From Apostichopus japonicus (lineage: Eukaryota > Echinodermata > Holothuroidea > Aspidochirotida > Stichopodidae): DNA of 64,000 nt. The stretch lies in the NCBI RefSeq assembly GCF_037975245.1, contig NC_092571.1, positions 9,462,501-9,526,500 on the forward strand. Reading direction: 5' to 3'. The notes under the pieces are model-generated. The model did not search any database, was not told where the DNA came from, and worked only from the letters and a program-made list of their open reading frames with translations. Position 1 is the stretch's first letter, and each line of letters begins with the position of its first letter. Shown here one piece after another: positions 48,618-61,603 of this stretch. A program made the position numbers and the translations under genes.

Positions 48618-51600
48618 GTCTTGATGTGGAAGCGCATAAATCAAAGTAGAGATGATGTGCCAATAAGGAGGATTGGAGGTGACACAGAGCAGTTAAGAAA
48701 TTCTGTGTTTAAATCTGGATATGTTTCTCCGTGCGAGCAGACGGTTCAGTGTGCTTAACTTGCTCCTCTTCTAGCTCAAAGTCTTAACTGCGTCATGATA
48801 TAGAAATCTGCATGCATCCCGACAGGCCAAGCCCTCAGATATCAACGTGGAGGGGGGGGGGGGGGTATGATTTGTCAGTTGACAACTTCTAGCTATACTT
48901 TAGCGGACCCTAAACGTGACGGACTTAGTGTGTAAGATAATGGAAGGATTACTTCCGGTACGACACCTACAACAGCTATAAAATAGAAAGCTCCTGATTA
49001 AAACCCTAAGAGGGCTGCCAACTGTGACTGAAATAAACACCGTCGCGTTCTGACTTTACAGGGATGATAAAGGTCAGTCTCTTAACATTAGCAATTCCGT
49101 TAGATTTGTACAGTTTTTCTGATCATAGAATAGTTACAATACTACGTTGGCTTAATAGGTACATAGGAAAAGGAAACAAGTCTGCTCTAATCTGAAACTT
49201 TGGACTTTTTGTCTCTTCATTTGGACCTTTTTTTTGGATCCAAATTTTGAATGGAAAAAAAGAGGCAACATTTTGAGATAAAAAGACAACATTGTGAGAT
49301 TTGGGGACTCTGTTTTTCTTTCCCAAGTCCTTATTAAGCCACCGTACAATGCTGACACATGGTGCACACAATATTAAACTGCCACATGCAACCATCACAG
49401 TAGTCTACTGCTGTACACATGTAGGCCTAAGTAAAGGTTTAGTAGCTACAGCGTGATAGTCTGACGTCTATCTTGTCCGTGCGCGCATGCAAACAGTGAT
49501 ACAAGAGCGCTCACAATAATATCAGCATAAAATCAGAAGCGCGCGCTCCGAAATATTTGTCTGCATTGCATGCTGTACGTACATAATACCTCCGCGCGCG
49601 CGTGTGCGTTGATCTATATACGAGTGTTTACTATACCGTCATACACAGTGGATTTTCAATGGAAAATATTTGTTGTCATTTTGTAGGCGTCCATATCAAC
49701 ACGTACTGTACTGTACTGTACTGTACTGTACTGTACTGGGCAGTTCTCTCTCCATTGCAAGCAGTGTAGTCTAGACGTTGGATATATCTTGACGTCGTTC
49801 TTCGCCTTAATTTAGTTGTTCGAACGACTCCAATGACGGCCCGGGGTTGCAGAGAAGAAAAGGACGACATTTGAAGACACAGTAAACATAACGTGATTAC
49901 GGTTAGTGATATTTTACATTATCTGAAGTTATCTGTATGCATGTATATCTGTCTGTGAAGTTAGCATATGCATAGTCTGCAACGTAAACCTAGTCTAGGC
50001 CTATCAGTATATGCCTTACTTTTGACTCCAGTTTTATGCACAACGAGAACAGTGTTACGTCATGGACATGTACCTATCAGCAACTGAGGCATTTTGACGG
50101 CACTTAATGCTTTCTGGGATCAGTGTAGAAAAGTCTGTAGGAGAGTTAAAATATGTTCGGTCGGGATTGCGCCAGTGATATGTCGGTTACTTCTTGTAGG
50201 TGCCAGACGTGGCACGAGAAGTTGAGAGCGCCATCGATGGCCATCTTCTAAATGTCATCTATCCATTAGCGACAGGGCTATTATTCACGATGTTACCATA
50301 GCAATGGAGCGTTAGATTCGAAACGGAGCTATTTTTAAACGAATATACAAGTCCCATGGAATTGTCGTGAATTTCATATTTGTTTTGGTCATAATACGTT
50401 AAATACAGAGCAAAAGCTAGATAAGGTAGAAATTAGATAGATTTATTCGTCAATGAGCAAAGTTTACCAGTAGAAAGTCCTAGTATGTCATAATTGAATC
50501 CTCCACGCTACTAGGTTTTATTCTCGGCTATGTCTGCTGTATCTGCATTATCTGCTTTGTGTACCGTCATGAATACCGCACATTTCGATCGTTTTTAATG
50601 CACCGAGAGCTCGTGGCATTGTTTATGACGTTACCGTACCTGTTTGTATCACACTGTCTTTCAAACGCCTGCCTCAGTAAATCAGCATTTAAGAAATGTG
50701 AAGTTGTTCTAACAGGAGCATAGCTGTTTCCACACTTAACGGTTTATAATATAAAGGCTAAGTAATGACACAACATTCCCGAAGAACAAATATTATCAAG
50801 CTTTTCAGAAAAGATGTCGCGGTGGCCTTACACTGTACAAAAGGAGCATTCCTTTTTGCAGCTACAGTTTTCGTGCTTATGTATACTTTCATTAAAATTT
50901 CCAGTGAAAGGCGACGAGCGAGACAGAAATCAAATTTACTACTCAGGTCTTAAGTTCCGATCGAATTCTATTGACAAGTTGTGCAAAATATTGCAATGAC
51001 CTACTTTGTTTACACGAAACAAAATACCAAATAGAAACAACCACCCCCACCCCCACCCCCAATAAAAAAAACAGACAAACAAACAAAGCAAAACAAATGT
51101 TAAACACCATGTATATACATGCAGATATTAACAACAACCCAAAAAATAATAATAATAATAATAATAAAAACAAAGAGTGCTTCGGCGGGGAATCGAACCT
51201 AGGCAGACATGAGCATCAATTTAATCTTAAATAAATTGTGATTACTTAGCAAGAAAAAGATGAATGAAAAAGACAATAATTAATTTGAATTATTGTATTA
51301 TAAAATGGAAGACAAAAAGCTAAAATTAACAAGAGATTACGCCTCATCGAGGCCATGGTTTCACTGAACGTTGAACATCAACCCAGTCCGAATCGACGTG
51401 AGCCCTCCATTGCAAGTCAGTTAGCCCACTTCTGGCCCGAAGGCCGGGCTCTAAACGTAATCTCCCGGATGCTTTTGCGAACTAAGGGAGGATACGGAAT
51501 TGGGATCCTAGGCCCGTATAAAAATTCCACCTTGGCGATGCCATTATAAACAAAGCAGTGTCTGTCATCCGATCGGCGCGATTCACACAGCCTGACAACA

Positions 51601-51912
51601 AACACCGACGCGCAGTGCTGTCTTCCAACCGTTCAGGCCACCACGCCAGCCTGGTGATTCTTGGGTCGAAATAATACTTAGAGTTCCAGATTGTTCCAAA
51701 ACAATGTGATATGAATGCATACCATGCCCCAATTGGAGTATTGTACATTCGCACAAAAGTTTAACCGTGAAGAAAAAAACACGAAAAAACCAAAGAAAAA
51801 AAAAACACGAAAAGATAAGTAAAACAAAAGCACACACACACACACAAGACGTAAAATGACCTAACGCAGTGCTTGTTTTGGCATATTTCCAGTCACCACG
51901 ATCGTTTTGATC
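48618..51912. repeat. macrosatellite unit 15 (3295 bp), start of right-hand lineage
   Basis: G14, (GTACT)7, CCAAATTTT. The tract after the C-rich run reads AAAACAGAC where units 1-14 read AAAAAGAC; units 15, 16 and 17 share this. It has one extra AAT in the trinucleotide tract and a private GTGAAGAAA near 51769. Confidence 0.95.
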
Positions 51913-54900
51913 GTCTTGATGTGGAAGCGCATAAATCAAAGTAGAGATGATGTGCCAATAAGGAGGATTGGAGGTGACACAGAGCAGTTAAGAAATTCTG
52001 TGTTTAAATCTGGATATGTTTCTCCGTGCGAGCAGACGGTTCAGTGTGCTTAACTTGCTCCTCTTCTAGCTCAAAGTCTTAACTGCGTCATGATATAGAA
52101 ATCTGCATGCATCCCGACAGGCCAAGCCCTCAGATATCAACGTGGAGGGGGGGGGGGTATGATTTGTCAGTTGACAACTTCTAGCTATACTTTAGCGGAC
52201 CCTAAACGTGACGGACTTAGTGTGTAAGATAATGGAAGGATTACTTCCGGTACGACACCTACAACAGCTATAAAATAGAAAGCTCCTGATTAAAACCCTA
52301 AGAGGGCTGCCAACTGTGACTGAAATAAACACCGTCGCGTTCTGACTTTACAGGGATGATAAAGGTCAGTCTCTTAACATTAGCAATTCCGTTAGATTTG
52401 TACAGTTTTTCTGATCATAGAATAGTTACAATACTACGTTGGCTTAATAGGTACATAGGAAAAGGAAACAAGTCTGCTCTAATCTGAAACTTTGGACTTT
52501 TTGTCTCTTCATTTGGACCTTTTTTTTGGATCCAAATTTTGAATGGAAAAAAAGAGGCAACATTTTGAGATAAAAAGACAACATTGTGAGATTTGGGGAC
52601 TCTGTTTTTCTTTCCCAAGTCCTTATTAAGCCACCGTACAATGCTGACACATGGTGCACACAATATTAAACTGCCACATGCAACCATCACAGTAGTCTAC
52701 TGCTGTACACATGTAGGCCTAAGTAAAGGTTTAGTAGCTACAGCGTGATAGTCTGACGTCTATCTTGTCCGTGCGCGCATGCAAACAGTGATACAAGAGC
52801 GCTCACAATAATATCAGCATAAAATCAGAAGCGCGCGCTCCGAAATATTTGTCTGCATTGCATGCTGTACGTACATAATACCTCCGCGCGCGCGTGTGCG
52901 TTGATCTATATACGAGTGTTTACTATACCGTCATACACAGTGGATTTTCAATGGAAAATATTTGTTGTCATTTTGTAGGCGTCCATATCAACACGTACTG
53001 TACTGTACTGTACTGTACTGTACTGGGCAGTTCTCTCTCCATTGCAAGCAGTGTAGTCTAGACGTTGGATATATCTTGACGTCGTTCTTCGCCTTAATTT
53101 AGTTGTTCGAACGACTCCAATGACGGCCCGGGGTTGCAGAGAAGAAAAGGACGACATTTGAAGACACAGTAAACATAACGTGATTACGGTTAGTGATATT
53201 TTACATTATCTGAAGTTATCTGTATGCATGTATATCTGTCTGTGAAGTTAGCATATGCATAGTCTGCAACGTAAACCTAGTCTAGGCCTATCAGTATATG
53301 CCTTACTTTTGACTCCAGTTTTATGCACAACGAGAACAGCGTTACGTCATGGACATGTACCTATCAGCAACTGAGGCATTTTGACGGCACTTAATGCTTT
53401 CTGGGATCAGTGTAGAAAAGTCTGTAGGAGAGTTAAAATATGTTCGGTCGGGATTGCGCCAGTGATATGTCGGTTACTTCTTGTAGGTGCCAGACGTGGC
53501 ACGAGAAGTTGAGAGCGCCATCGATGGCCATCTTCTAAATGTCATCTATCCATTAGCGACAGGGCTATTATTCACGATATTACCATAGCAATGGAGCGTT
53601 AGATTCGAAACGGAGCTATTTTTAAACGAATATACAAGTCCCATGGAATTGTCGTGAATTTCATATTTGTTTTGGTCATAATACGTTAAATACAGAGCAA
53701 TAGCTAGATAAGGTAGAAATTAGATAGATTTATTCGTCAATGAGCAAAGTTTACCAGTAGAAAGTCCTAGTATGTCATAATTGAATCCTCCACGCTACTA
53801 GGTTTTATTCTCGGCTATGTCTGCTGTATCTGCATTATCTGCTTTGTGTACCGTCATGAATACCGCACATTTCGATCGTTTTTAATGCACCGAGAGCTCG
53901 TGGCATTGTTTATGACGTTACCGTACCTGTTTGTATCACACTGTCTTTCAAACGCCTGCCTCAGTAAATCAGCATTTAAGAAATGTGAAGTTGTTCTAAC
54001 AGGAGCATAGCTGTTTCCACACTTAACGGTTTATAATATAAAGGCTAAGTAATGACACAACATTCCCGAAGAACAAATATTATCAAGCTTTTCAGAAAAG
54101 ATGTCGCGGTGGCCTTACACTGTACAAAAGGAGCATTCCTTTTTGCAGCTACAGTTTTCGTGCTTATGTATACTTTCATTAAAATTTCCAGTGAAAGGCG
54201 ACGAGCGAGACAGAAATCAAATTTACTACTCAGGTCTTAAGTTCCGATCGAATTCTATTGACAAGTTGTGCAAAATATTGCAATGACCTACTTTGTTTAC
54301 ACGAAACAAAATACCAAATAGAAACAACCACCCCCACCCCCACCCCCAATAAAAAAAAACAGACAAACAAACAAAGCAAAACAAATGTTAAACACCATGT
54401 ATATACATGCAGATATTAACAACAACCCAAAAAATAATAATAATAATAATAAAAACAAAGAGTGCTTCGGCGGGGAATCGAACCTAGGCAGACATGAGCA
54501 TCAATTTAATCTTAAATAAATTGTGATTACTTAGCAAGAAAAAGATGAATGAAAAAGACAATAATTAATTTGAATTATTGTATTATAAAATGGAAGACAA
54601 AAAGCTAAAATTAACAAGAGATTACGCCTCATCGAGGCCATGGTTTCACTGAACGTTGAACATCAACCCAGTCCGAATCGACGTGAGCCCTCCATTGCAA
54701 GTCAGTTAGCCCACTTCTGGCCCGAAGGCCGGGCTCTAAACGTAATCTCCCGGATGCTTTTGCGAACTAAGGGAGGATACGGAATTGGGATCCTAGGCCC
54801 GTATAAAAATTCCACCTTGGCGATGCCATTATAAACAAAGCAGTGTCTGTCATCCGATCGGCGCGATTCACACAGCCTGACAACAAACACCGACGCGCAG

Positions 54901-55197
54901 TGCTGTCTTCCAACCGTTCAGGCCACCACGCCAGCCTGGTGATTCGTGGGTCGAAATAATACTTAGAGTTCCAGATTGTTCCAAAACAATGTGATATGAA
55001 TGCATACCATGCCCCAATTGGAGTATTGTACATTCGCACAAAAGTTTAACCGTGAAAAAAAAAACACGAAAAAACCAAAGAAAAAAAAAACACGAAAAGA
55101 TAAGTAAAACAAAAGCACACACACACACACAAGACGTAAAATGACCTAACGCAGTGCTTGTTTTGGCATATTTCCAGTCACCACGATCGTTTTGATC
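51913..55197. repeat. macrosatellite unit 16 (3285 bp)
   Basis: G11, (GTACT)6, AAAACAGAC type. Private changes seen: AACAGCGTTACG (near 53339), GATATTACC (near 53578), GCAATAGCTAG (near 53700) and GATTCGTGGG (near 54945). Confidence 0.95.
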
Positions 55198-58100
55198 GTC
55201 TTGATGTGGAAGCGCATAAATCAAAGTAGAGATGATGTGCCAATAAGGAGGATTGGAGGTGACACAGAGCAGTTAAGAAATTCTGTGTTTAAATCTGGAT
55301 ATGTTTCTCCGTGCGAGCAGACGGTTCAGTGTGCTTAACTTGCTCCTCTTCTAGCTCAAAGTCTTAACTGCGTCATGATATAGAAATCTGCATGCATCCC
55401 GACAGGCCAAGCCCTCAGATATCAACGTGGAGGGGGGGGGGGGTATGATTTGTCAGTTGACAACTTCTAGCTATACTTTAGCGGACCCTAAACGTGACGG
55501 ACTTAGTGTGTAAGATAATGGAAGGATTACTTCCGGTACGACACCTACAACAGCTATAAAATAGAAAGCTCCTGATTAAAACCCTAAGAGGGCTGCCAAC
55601 TGTGACTGAAATAAACACCGTCGCGTTCTGACTTTACAGGGATGATAAAGGTCAGTCTCTTAACATTAGCAATTCCGTTAGATTTGTACAGTTTTTCTGA
55701 TCATAGAATAGTTACAATACTACGTTGGCTTAATAGGTACATAGGAAAAGGAAACAAGTCTGCTCTAATCTGAAACTTTGGACTTTTTGTCTCTTCATTT
55801 GGACCTTTTTTTTGGATCCAAATTTTGAATGGAAAAAAAGAGGCAACATTTTGAGATAAAAAGACAACATTGTGAGATTTGGGGACTCTGTTTTTCTTTC
55901 CCAAGTCCTTATTAAGCCACCGTACAATGCTGACACATGGTGCACACAATATTAAACTGCCACATGCAACCATCACAGTAGTCGACTGCTGTACACATGT
56001 AGGCCTAAGTAAAGGTTTAGTAGCTACAGCGTGATAGTCTGACGTCTATCTTGTCCGTGCGCGCATGCAAACAGTGATACAAGAGCGCTCACAATAATAT
56101 CAGCATAAAATCAGAAGCGCGCGCTCCGAAATATTTGTCTGCATTGCATGCTGTACGTACATAATACCTCCGCGCGCGTGTGCGATGATCTATGTACGAG
56201 TGTTTACTATACCGTCATACACAGTGGATTTTCAACGGAAAATATTTGTTGTCATTTTGTAGGCGTCCATATCAACACGTACTGTACTGTACTGTACTGG
56301 GCAGTTCTCTCTCCATTGCAAGCAGTGTAGTCTAGACGTTGGATATATCTTGACGTCGTTCTTCGCCTTAATTTAGTTGTTCGAACGACTCCAACGACGG
56401 CCCGGGGTTGCAGAGAAGAAAAAGACGACATTTGAAGACACAGTTAACATAACGTGATTACGGTTAGTGATATTTTACATTATCTGAAGTTATCTGTATG
56501 CATGTATATCTGTCTGTGAAGTTAGCATATGCATAGTCTGCAACGTAAACCTAGTCTAGGCCTATCAGTATATGCCTTACTTTTGACTCCAGTTTTATAC
56601 ACAACGAGAACAGTGTTACGTCATGGACATGTACCTATCAGCAACTGAGGCATTTTGACGGCACTTAATGCTTTCTGGGATCAGTGTAGAAAAGTCTGTA
56701 GGAGAGTTAAAATATGTTCGGTCGGGATTGCGCCAGTGATATGTCGGTTACTTCTTGTAGGTGCCAGACGTGGAACGAGAAGTTGAGAGCGCCATCGATG
56801 GCCATCTTCTAAATGTCATCTATCCATTAGCGGCAGGGCTATTATTCACGATGTTACCATAGCAATGGAGCGTTAGATTCGAAACGGAGCTATTTTTAAA
56901 CGAATATACAAGTCCCATGGAATTGTCGTGAATTTCATATTTGTTTTGGTCATAATACGTTCAATACAGAGCAAAAGCTAGATAAGGTAGAAATTAGATA
57001 GATTTATTCGTCAATGAGCAAAGTTTACCAGTAGAAAGTCCTAGTATGTCATAATTGAATCCTCCACGCTACTAGGTTTTATTCTCGGCTATGTCTGCTG
57101 TATCTGCATTATCTGCTTTGTGTACCGTCATGAATACCGCACATTTCGATCGTTTTTAATGCACCGAGAGCTCGTGGCATTGTTTATGACGTTACCGTAC
57201 CTGTTTGTATCACACTGTCTTTCAAACGCCTGCCTCAGTAAATCAGCATTTAAGAAATGTGAAGTTGTTCTAACAGGAGCATAGCTGTTTCCACACTTAA
57301 CGGTTTATAATATAAAGGCTAAGTAATGACACAACATTCCCGAAGAACAAATATTATCAAGCTTTTCAGAAAAGATGTCGCGGTGGCCTTACACTGTACA
57401 AAAGGAGCATTCCTTTTTGCAGCTACAGTTTTCGTGCTTATGTATACTTTCATTAAAATTTCCAGTGAAAGGCGACGAGCGAGACAGAAATCAAATTTAC
57501 TACTCAGGTCTTAAGTTCCGATCGAATTCTATTGACAAGTTGTGCAAAATATTGCAATGACCTACTTTGTTTACGCGAAACAAAATACCAAATAGAAACA
57601 ACCACCCCCACCCCCAATAAAAAAAAACAGACAAACAAACAAAGCAAAACAAATGTTAAACACCATGTATATACATGCAGATATTAACTACAACCCAAAA
57701 AATAAATAGTAATAATAGTAATAATAATAATAATAATAAAAAAAAAAAGAGAGTGCTTCGGCGGGGAATCGAACCTAGGCAGACATGAGCATCAATTTAA
57801 TCTTAAATAAATTGTGATTACTTAGCAAGAAAAAGATGAATGAAAAAGGCAATAATTAATTTGAATTATTGTATTATAAAATGGAAGACAGAAAGCTAAA
57901 ATTAACAAGAGATTACGCCTCATCGAGGCCATGGTTTCACTGAACGTTGAACATCAACCCAGTCCGAATCGACGTGAGCCCTCCATTGCAAGTCAGCTAG
58001 CCCACTTCTGGCCCGAAGGCCGGACTCTAAACGTAATCTCCCGGATGCTTTTGCGAACTAAGGGAGGATACGGAATTGGGATCCTAGGCCCGTATAAAAA

Positions 58101-58474
58101 TTCCACCTTGGCGATGCCATTATAAACAAAGCAGTGTCTGTCATCCGATCGGCGCGATTCACACAGCCTGACAACAAACACCGACGCGCAGTGCTGTCTT
58201 CCAACCGTTCAGGCCACCACGCCAGCCTGGTGATTCTTGGGTCGAAATAATACCTAGAGTTCCAGATTGTTCCAAAACAATGTGATATGAATGCATACCA
58301 TGCCCCAATTGGAGTATTGTACATTCGCACAAAAGTTAAACCGTGAAAAAAAAAAACCAAAAAAAAAACAACACGAAAAGATAAGTAAAACAAAAGCACA
58401 CAAACACAAGACGTAAAATGACCTAACGCAGTGCTTGTTTTGGCATATTTCCAGTCACCACGATCGTTTTGATC
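55198..58474. repeat. macrosatellite unit 17, diverged (3277 bp)
   Basis: G12, only (GTACT)4, shorter CACCCC tract, shorter CG tract, rearranged AAT and CA tracts, and about 18 private substitutions by eye, for example GTCGACTGC (55981) and TTTCAACGG (56233). TAGCGGCAGG near 56830 is shared with unit 18. It is clearly older or less homogenised than the central units. Confidence 0.95.
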
Positions 58475-60494
58475 GTCTTGATGTGGAAGCGCATAAATCA
58501 AAGTAGAGATGATGTGCCAATAAGGAGGATTGGAGGTGACACAGAGCAGTTAAGAAATTCTGTGTTTAAATCTGGATATGTTTCTCCGTGCGAGCAGACG
58601 GTTCAGTGTGCTTAACTTGCTCCTCTTCTAGCTCAAAGTCTTAACTGCGTCATGATATAGAAATCTGCATGCATCCCGACAGGCCAAGCCCTCAGATATC
58701 AACGTGGAGGGGGGGGGGGGTATGATTTGTCAGTTGACAACTTCTAGCTATACTTTAGCGGACCCTAAACGTGACGGACTTAGTGAGTAAGATAATGGAA
58801 GGATTACTTCCGGTACGACACCTACAACAGCTATAAAATAGAAAGCTCCTGATTAAAACCCTAAGAGGGCTGCCAACTGTGACTGAAATAAACACCGTCG
58901 CGTTCTGACTTTACAGGGATGATAAAGGTCAGTCTCTTAACATTAGCAATTCCGTTAGATTTGTACAGTTTTTCCGATCATAGAATAGTTACAATACTAC
59001 GTTGGCTTAATAGGTACATAGGAAAGGAAACAAGTCTGCTCTAATCTGAAACTTTGGACTTTTGGTCTCTACATTTGGACTTTTTTGGGGGGATCCAAAT
59101 TTTGAATGGAAAAAAAGAGGCAACATTTTGAGATAAAAAGACAACATTGTGAGATTTGGGGACACTGTTTTTCTTTCCTAAGTCCTTATTAAGCCACCGT
59201 ACAATGCTGACACATTGTGCACACAAAATTAAACGGCCACATGCAACCATCACAGTAGTCTACTGCTGTACACATGTAGGCCTAAGTAAAGGTTTAGTAG
59301 CTACAGCGTGATAGTCTGACGTCTATCTTGTCCGTGCGCGCATGCAAACAGTGATACAAGAGCGCTCACAATAATATCAGCATAAAATCAGAAGCGCTCG
59401 CTCCGAAATATTTGTCTGCATTGCATGCTGTACGTACATAATACATCCGCGCGCGCGTGTGCGTTGATCTATATACGAGTGTTTACTATACCGTCATACA
59501 CAGTGGATTTTCAATGGAAAATATTTGTTGTCATTTTGTAGGCGTTCATATCAACACGTACTGTACTGTACTGTACTGGGCAGTTCTCTCTCCATTGCAA
59601 GCAGTGTAGTCTAGACGTTGGATATATCTTGACGTCGTTCTTCGCCTTAATTTAGTTGTTCGAACGACTCCAATGACGGCCCGGGGTTGCAGAGAAGAAA
59701 AGGACGACATTTGAAGACACAGTAAACATAACGTGATTACGGTTAGTGATATTTTACATTATCTGAAGTTATCTGTATGCATGTATATCTGTCTGTGAAG
59801 TTAGCATATGCATAGTCTACAACGTAAACCTAGTCTAGGCCTATCAGTATATGCCTTACTTTTGACTCCAGTTTTATGCACAACGAGAACAGTGTTACGT
59901 CATGGACATGTACCTATCAGCAACTGAGGCATTTTGACGGCACTTAATGCTTTCTGGGATCACTGTAGAAAAGTCTGTAGGAGAGTTAAAATATGTTCGG
60001 TCGGGATTGCGCCAGTAATATGTCGGTTACTTCTTGTAGGCGCCATCGATGGCCATCTTCTAAATGTCATCCATCCATTAGCGGCAGGGCTATTATTCAC
60101 GATGTTACCATAGCAATGGAGCGTTAGAATCGAAACGGAGCTATTTTTAAACGAATATACAAGTCCCATGGAATTGTCGTGAATTTCATATTTGTTTTGG
60201 TCATAATACGTTAAATACAGAGCAAAAGCTAGATAAGGTAGAAATTAGATTTATTCGACAATGAGCAAAGTTTACCAGTAGAAAGTCCTAGTATGTCATA
60301 ATTGAATCCTCCACGCTACTAGGTTTTATTCTCGGCTATGTCTGCTGTATCTGCATTATCTGCTTTGTGTACCGTCATGAATACCGCACATTTCGATCGT
60401 TTGTAATGCACCGAGAGCTCGTGGCATTGTTTATGACGTTACCGTACCTGTTTTTATCACACTGTCTTTCAAACGCCTGCCTCAGTAAATCAGC
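58475..60494. repeat. macrosatellite unit 18, truncated and diverged (2020 bp)
   Basis: G12, (GTACT)4. It carries many substitutions, TTTTTTGGGGGG in place of the usual T-tract near 59085, loss of about 28 bases that contained the TGCCAGACGTGGCA hairpin (near 60040), and a small deletion near 60250. It ends at 60494, before the small-ORF and B-box part of the unit. Confidence 0.95.
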
Positions 60495-61106
60495 CAGTTG
60501 TCAGCTTAATCCTCAAAAGGTGGGCATATAATTAAAGTACTAAGCCATCACAAGATTTTCTTCCTTTCTCATTTTAAGTTATTTATGATTTGTTTTATCA
60601 AAAAATTGAGCATGTTTTATCTATATCTACTTTTCAAGTTGAACTTTTATATTCTGTGTTTACCAACATTTGTTTATCAACCTTTTTTATTGAAAAAAAG
60701 GGGTTATTGTCTCTGTGAGGCTTGCTGATGTTATTTTAAAGTTGTTTAATAAAAGTTTTTACAATGAGTAACTTTACTTGTTTGTGTTTTCTTTCCATGT
60801 AACTTTACTGAAAATTCCTGTTTTAGAATTAAATTTAAACAAATGCCCTAGTAGTTATAGGGATTTAAGTTTACAAACCAAATTAGTAATTTTACTCCTC
60901 ATATGTTGCTATCTTTGCTCAACATACTCGTTTTTCAAGTAAATCTACACTGATATGACTAGTAGTATCAGGGATTTAAGTTTACTCAAATGGAGGGTAC
61001 ATTTTTTTTTCTGTGTTATAGACGAGTGCCAGAATCGCCGGCAACTCAGTGAAAGAAATGGAATTAAAGGCTTCCGTATAGGCCGCAGCCCATGAGTCGT
61101 GCTATC
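60495..61106. other. AT-rich noncoding right flank
   Basis: No gene is recognised. An AATAAAAG polyadenylation-like word lies near 60749, but nothing upstream looks like an exon. A 27-base near-identical direct repeat (both containing GGGATTTAAGTTTAC) is present at 60849-60875 and 60959-60985. Confidence 0.5.
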
Positions 61107-61154
61107 GTGTGACAACGTGTTGTCACACATTATCCTCTGTTCAGAATGACGTCA
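61107..61154. repeat. 10-bp hairpin followed by a full CRE palindrome
   Basis: GTGTGACAAC (61107-61116) pairs with GTTGTCACAC (61119-61128) across a two-base loop. TGACGTCA, a full cAMP-response-element palindrome, is at 61147-61154. There is no adjacent gene, so a regulatory role is unsupported; the hairpin may mark a small transposon end. Confidence 0.5.
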
Positions 61155-61159
61155 TCGCA

Positions 61160-61603
61160 GATGTCATTCGTTCTCCGTGGAAAACTTAAGGACACGGCTC
61201 CCGAATTGTACACAATTTTTAACGCTTCTCGCTTGTATATCTATGAATATTGTTATTTCTCATTACCGGAAAGTTTTCTGAACATTTTCATCACGAAGTT
61301 TCACTACTTCAACAATCGGTGAAAGAGAAAACACAGTTCGATAATTGGTCCCAATTAATTCTTCTTCTGCCGACTGCCATAAAAATAATATCGAAATGGA
61401 AATTCTACGGTGCCAAATTTGACTTAAAATATGCACCAGATTGCATCTAAGGACGTTTAAAACTAAAAATTTCCCAAAGGGGAGGGGGACACCCCTTCCC
61501 CTTAGACCCCTCCCCCATTTCAGTCACCACTTCCAGATCCGTCGGCAAATCAAATCCTCCACATCCCACCCACCCCCAACAAAAAATCTTCGCTACGCCC
61601 CTG
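61160..61603 (-). mobile_element. transposon remnant inserted in or fused to the Penelope-like element
   Basis: Read on the minus strand, it begins CAGGGGCGTAGCGAAG (plus-strand about 61588-61603), a start often seen at the end of dispersed DNA elements. A G-rich stretch with GGGGTGTCCCCCTCCCC follows, then TTTAAACGTCCTTAGATGC. The left limit is uncertain. The same strand carries the tail of the long ORF that starts in the Penelope-like element, so the last 50 or so residues of that ORF come from this noncoding remnant. Confidence 0.4.

Larger units (their letters stand above)
2759..60494. repeat. macrosatellite array, about 17.6 tandem units of 3.29 kb
   Basis: The anchor GTCTTGATGTGGAAGCG recurs head-to-tail at 2759, 6039, 9172, 12466, 15750, 19039, 22324, 25611, 28894, 32188, 35473, 38762, 42047, 45334, 48618, 51913, 55198 and 58475. 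Full units are 3277-3295 bp except unit 2 (3133 bp). Central units differ from each other by only a few substitutions plus length changes in simple tracts. The array stops inside unit 18 at 60494, where AATCAGC continues as CAGTTG instead of ATTT. No unit contains a recognisable conserved protein domain, rRNA, snRNA or histone gene. The phase of the unit is set arbitrarily by the left edge. Confidence 0.97.

Noticed and set aside
2759-60494. Tandem rRNA, 5S, snRNA or histone gene cluster
   Set aside because: I looked for the diagnostic words of 5S rRNA, U1, U2, U4, U5, U6 and histones on both strands of the unit and found none.
2759-60494. CRISPR array or other prokaryotic system
   Set aside because: Units are 3.3 kb with no short-repeat and spacer pattern, and the rest of the window is clearly animal.
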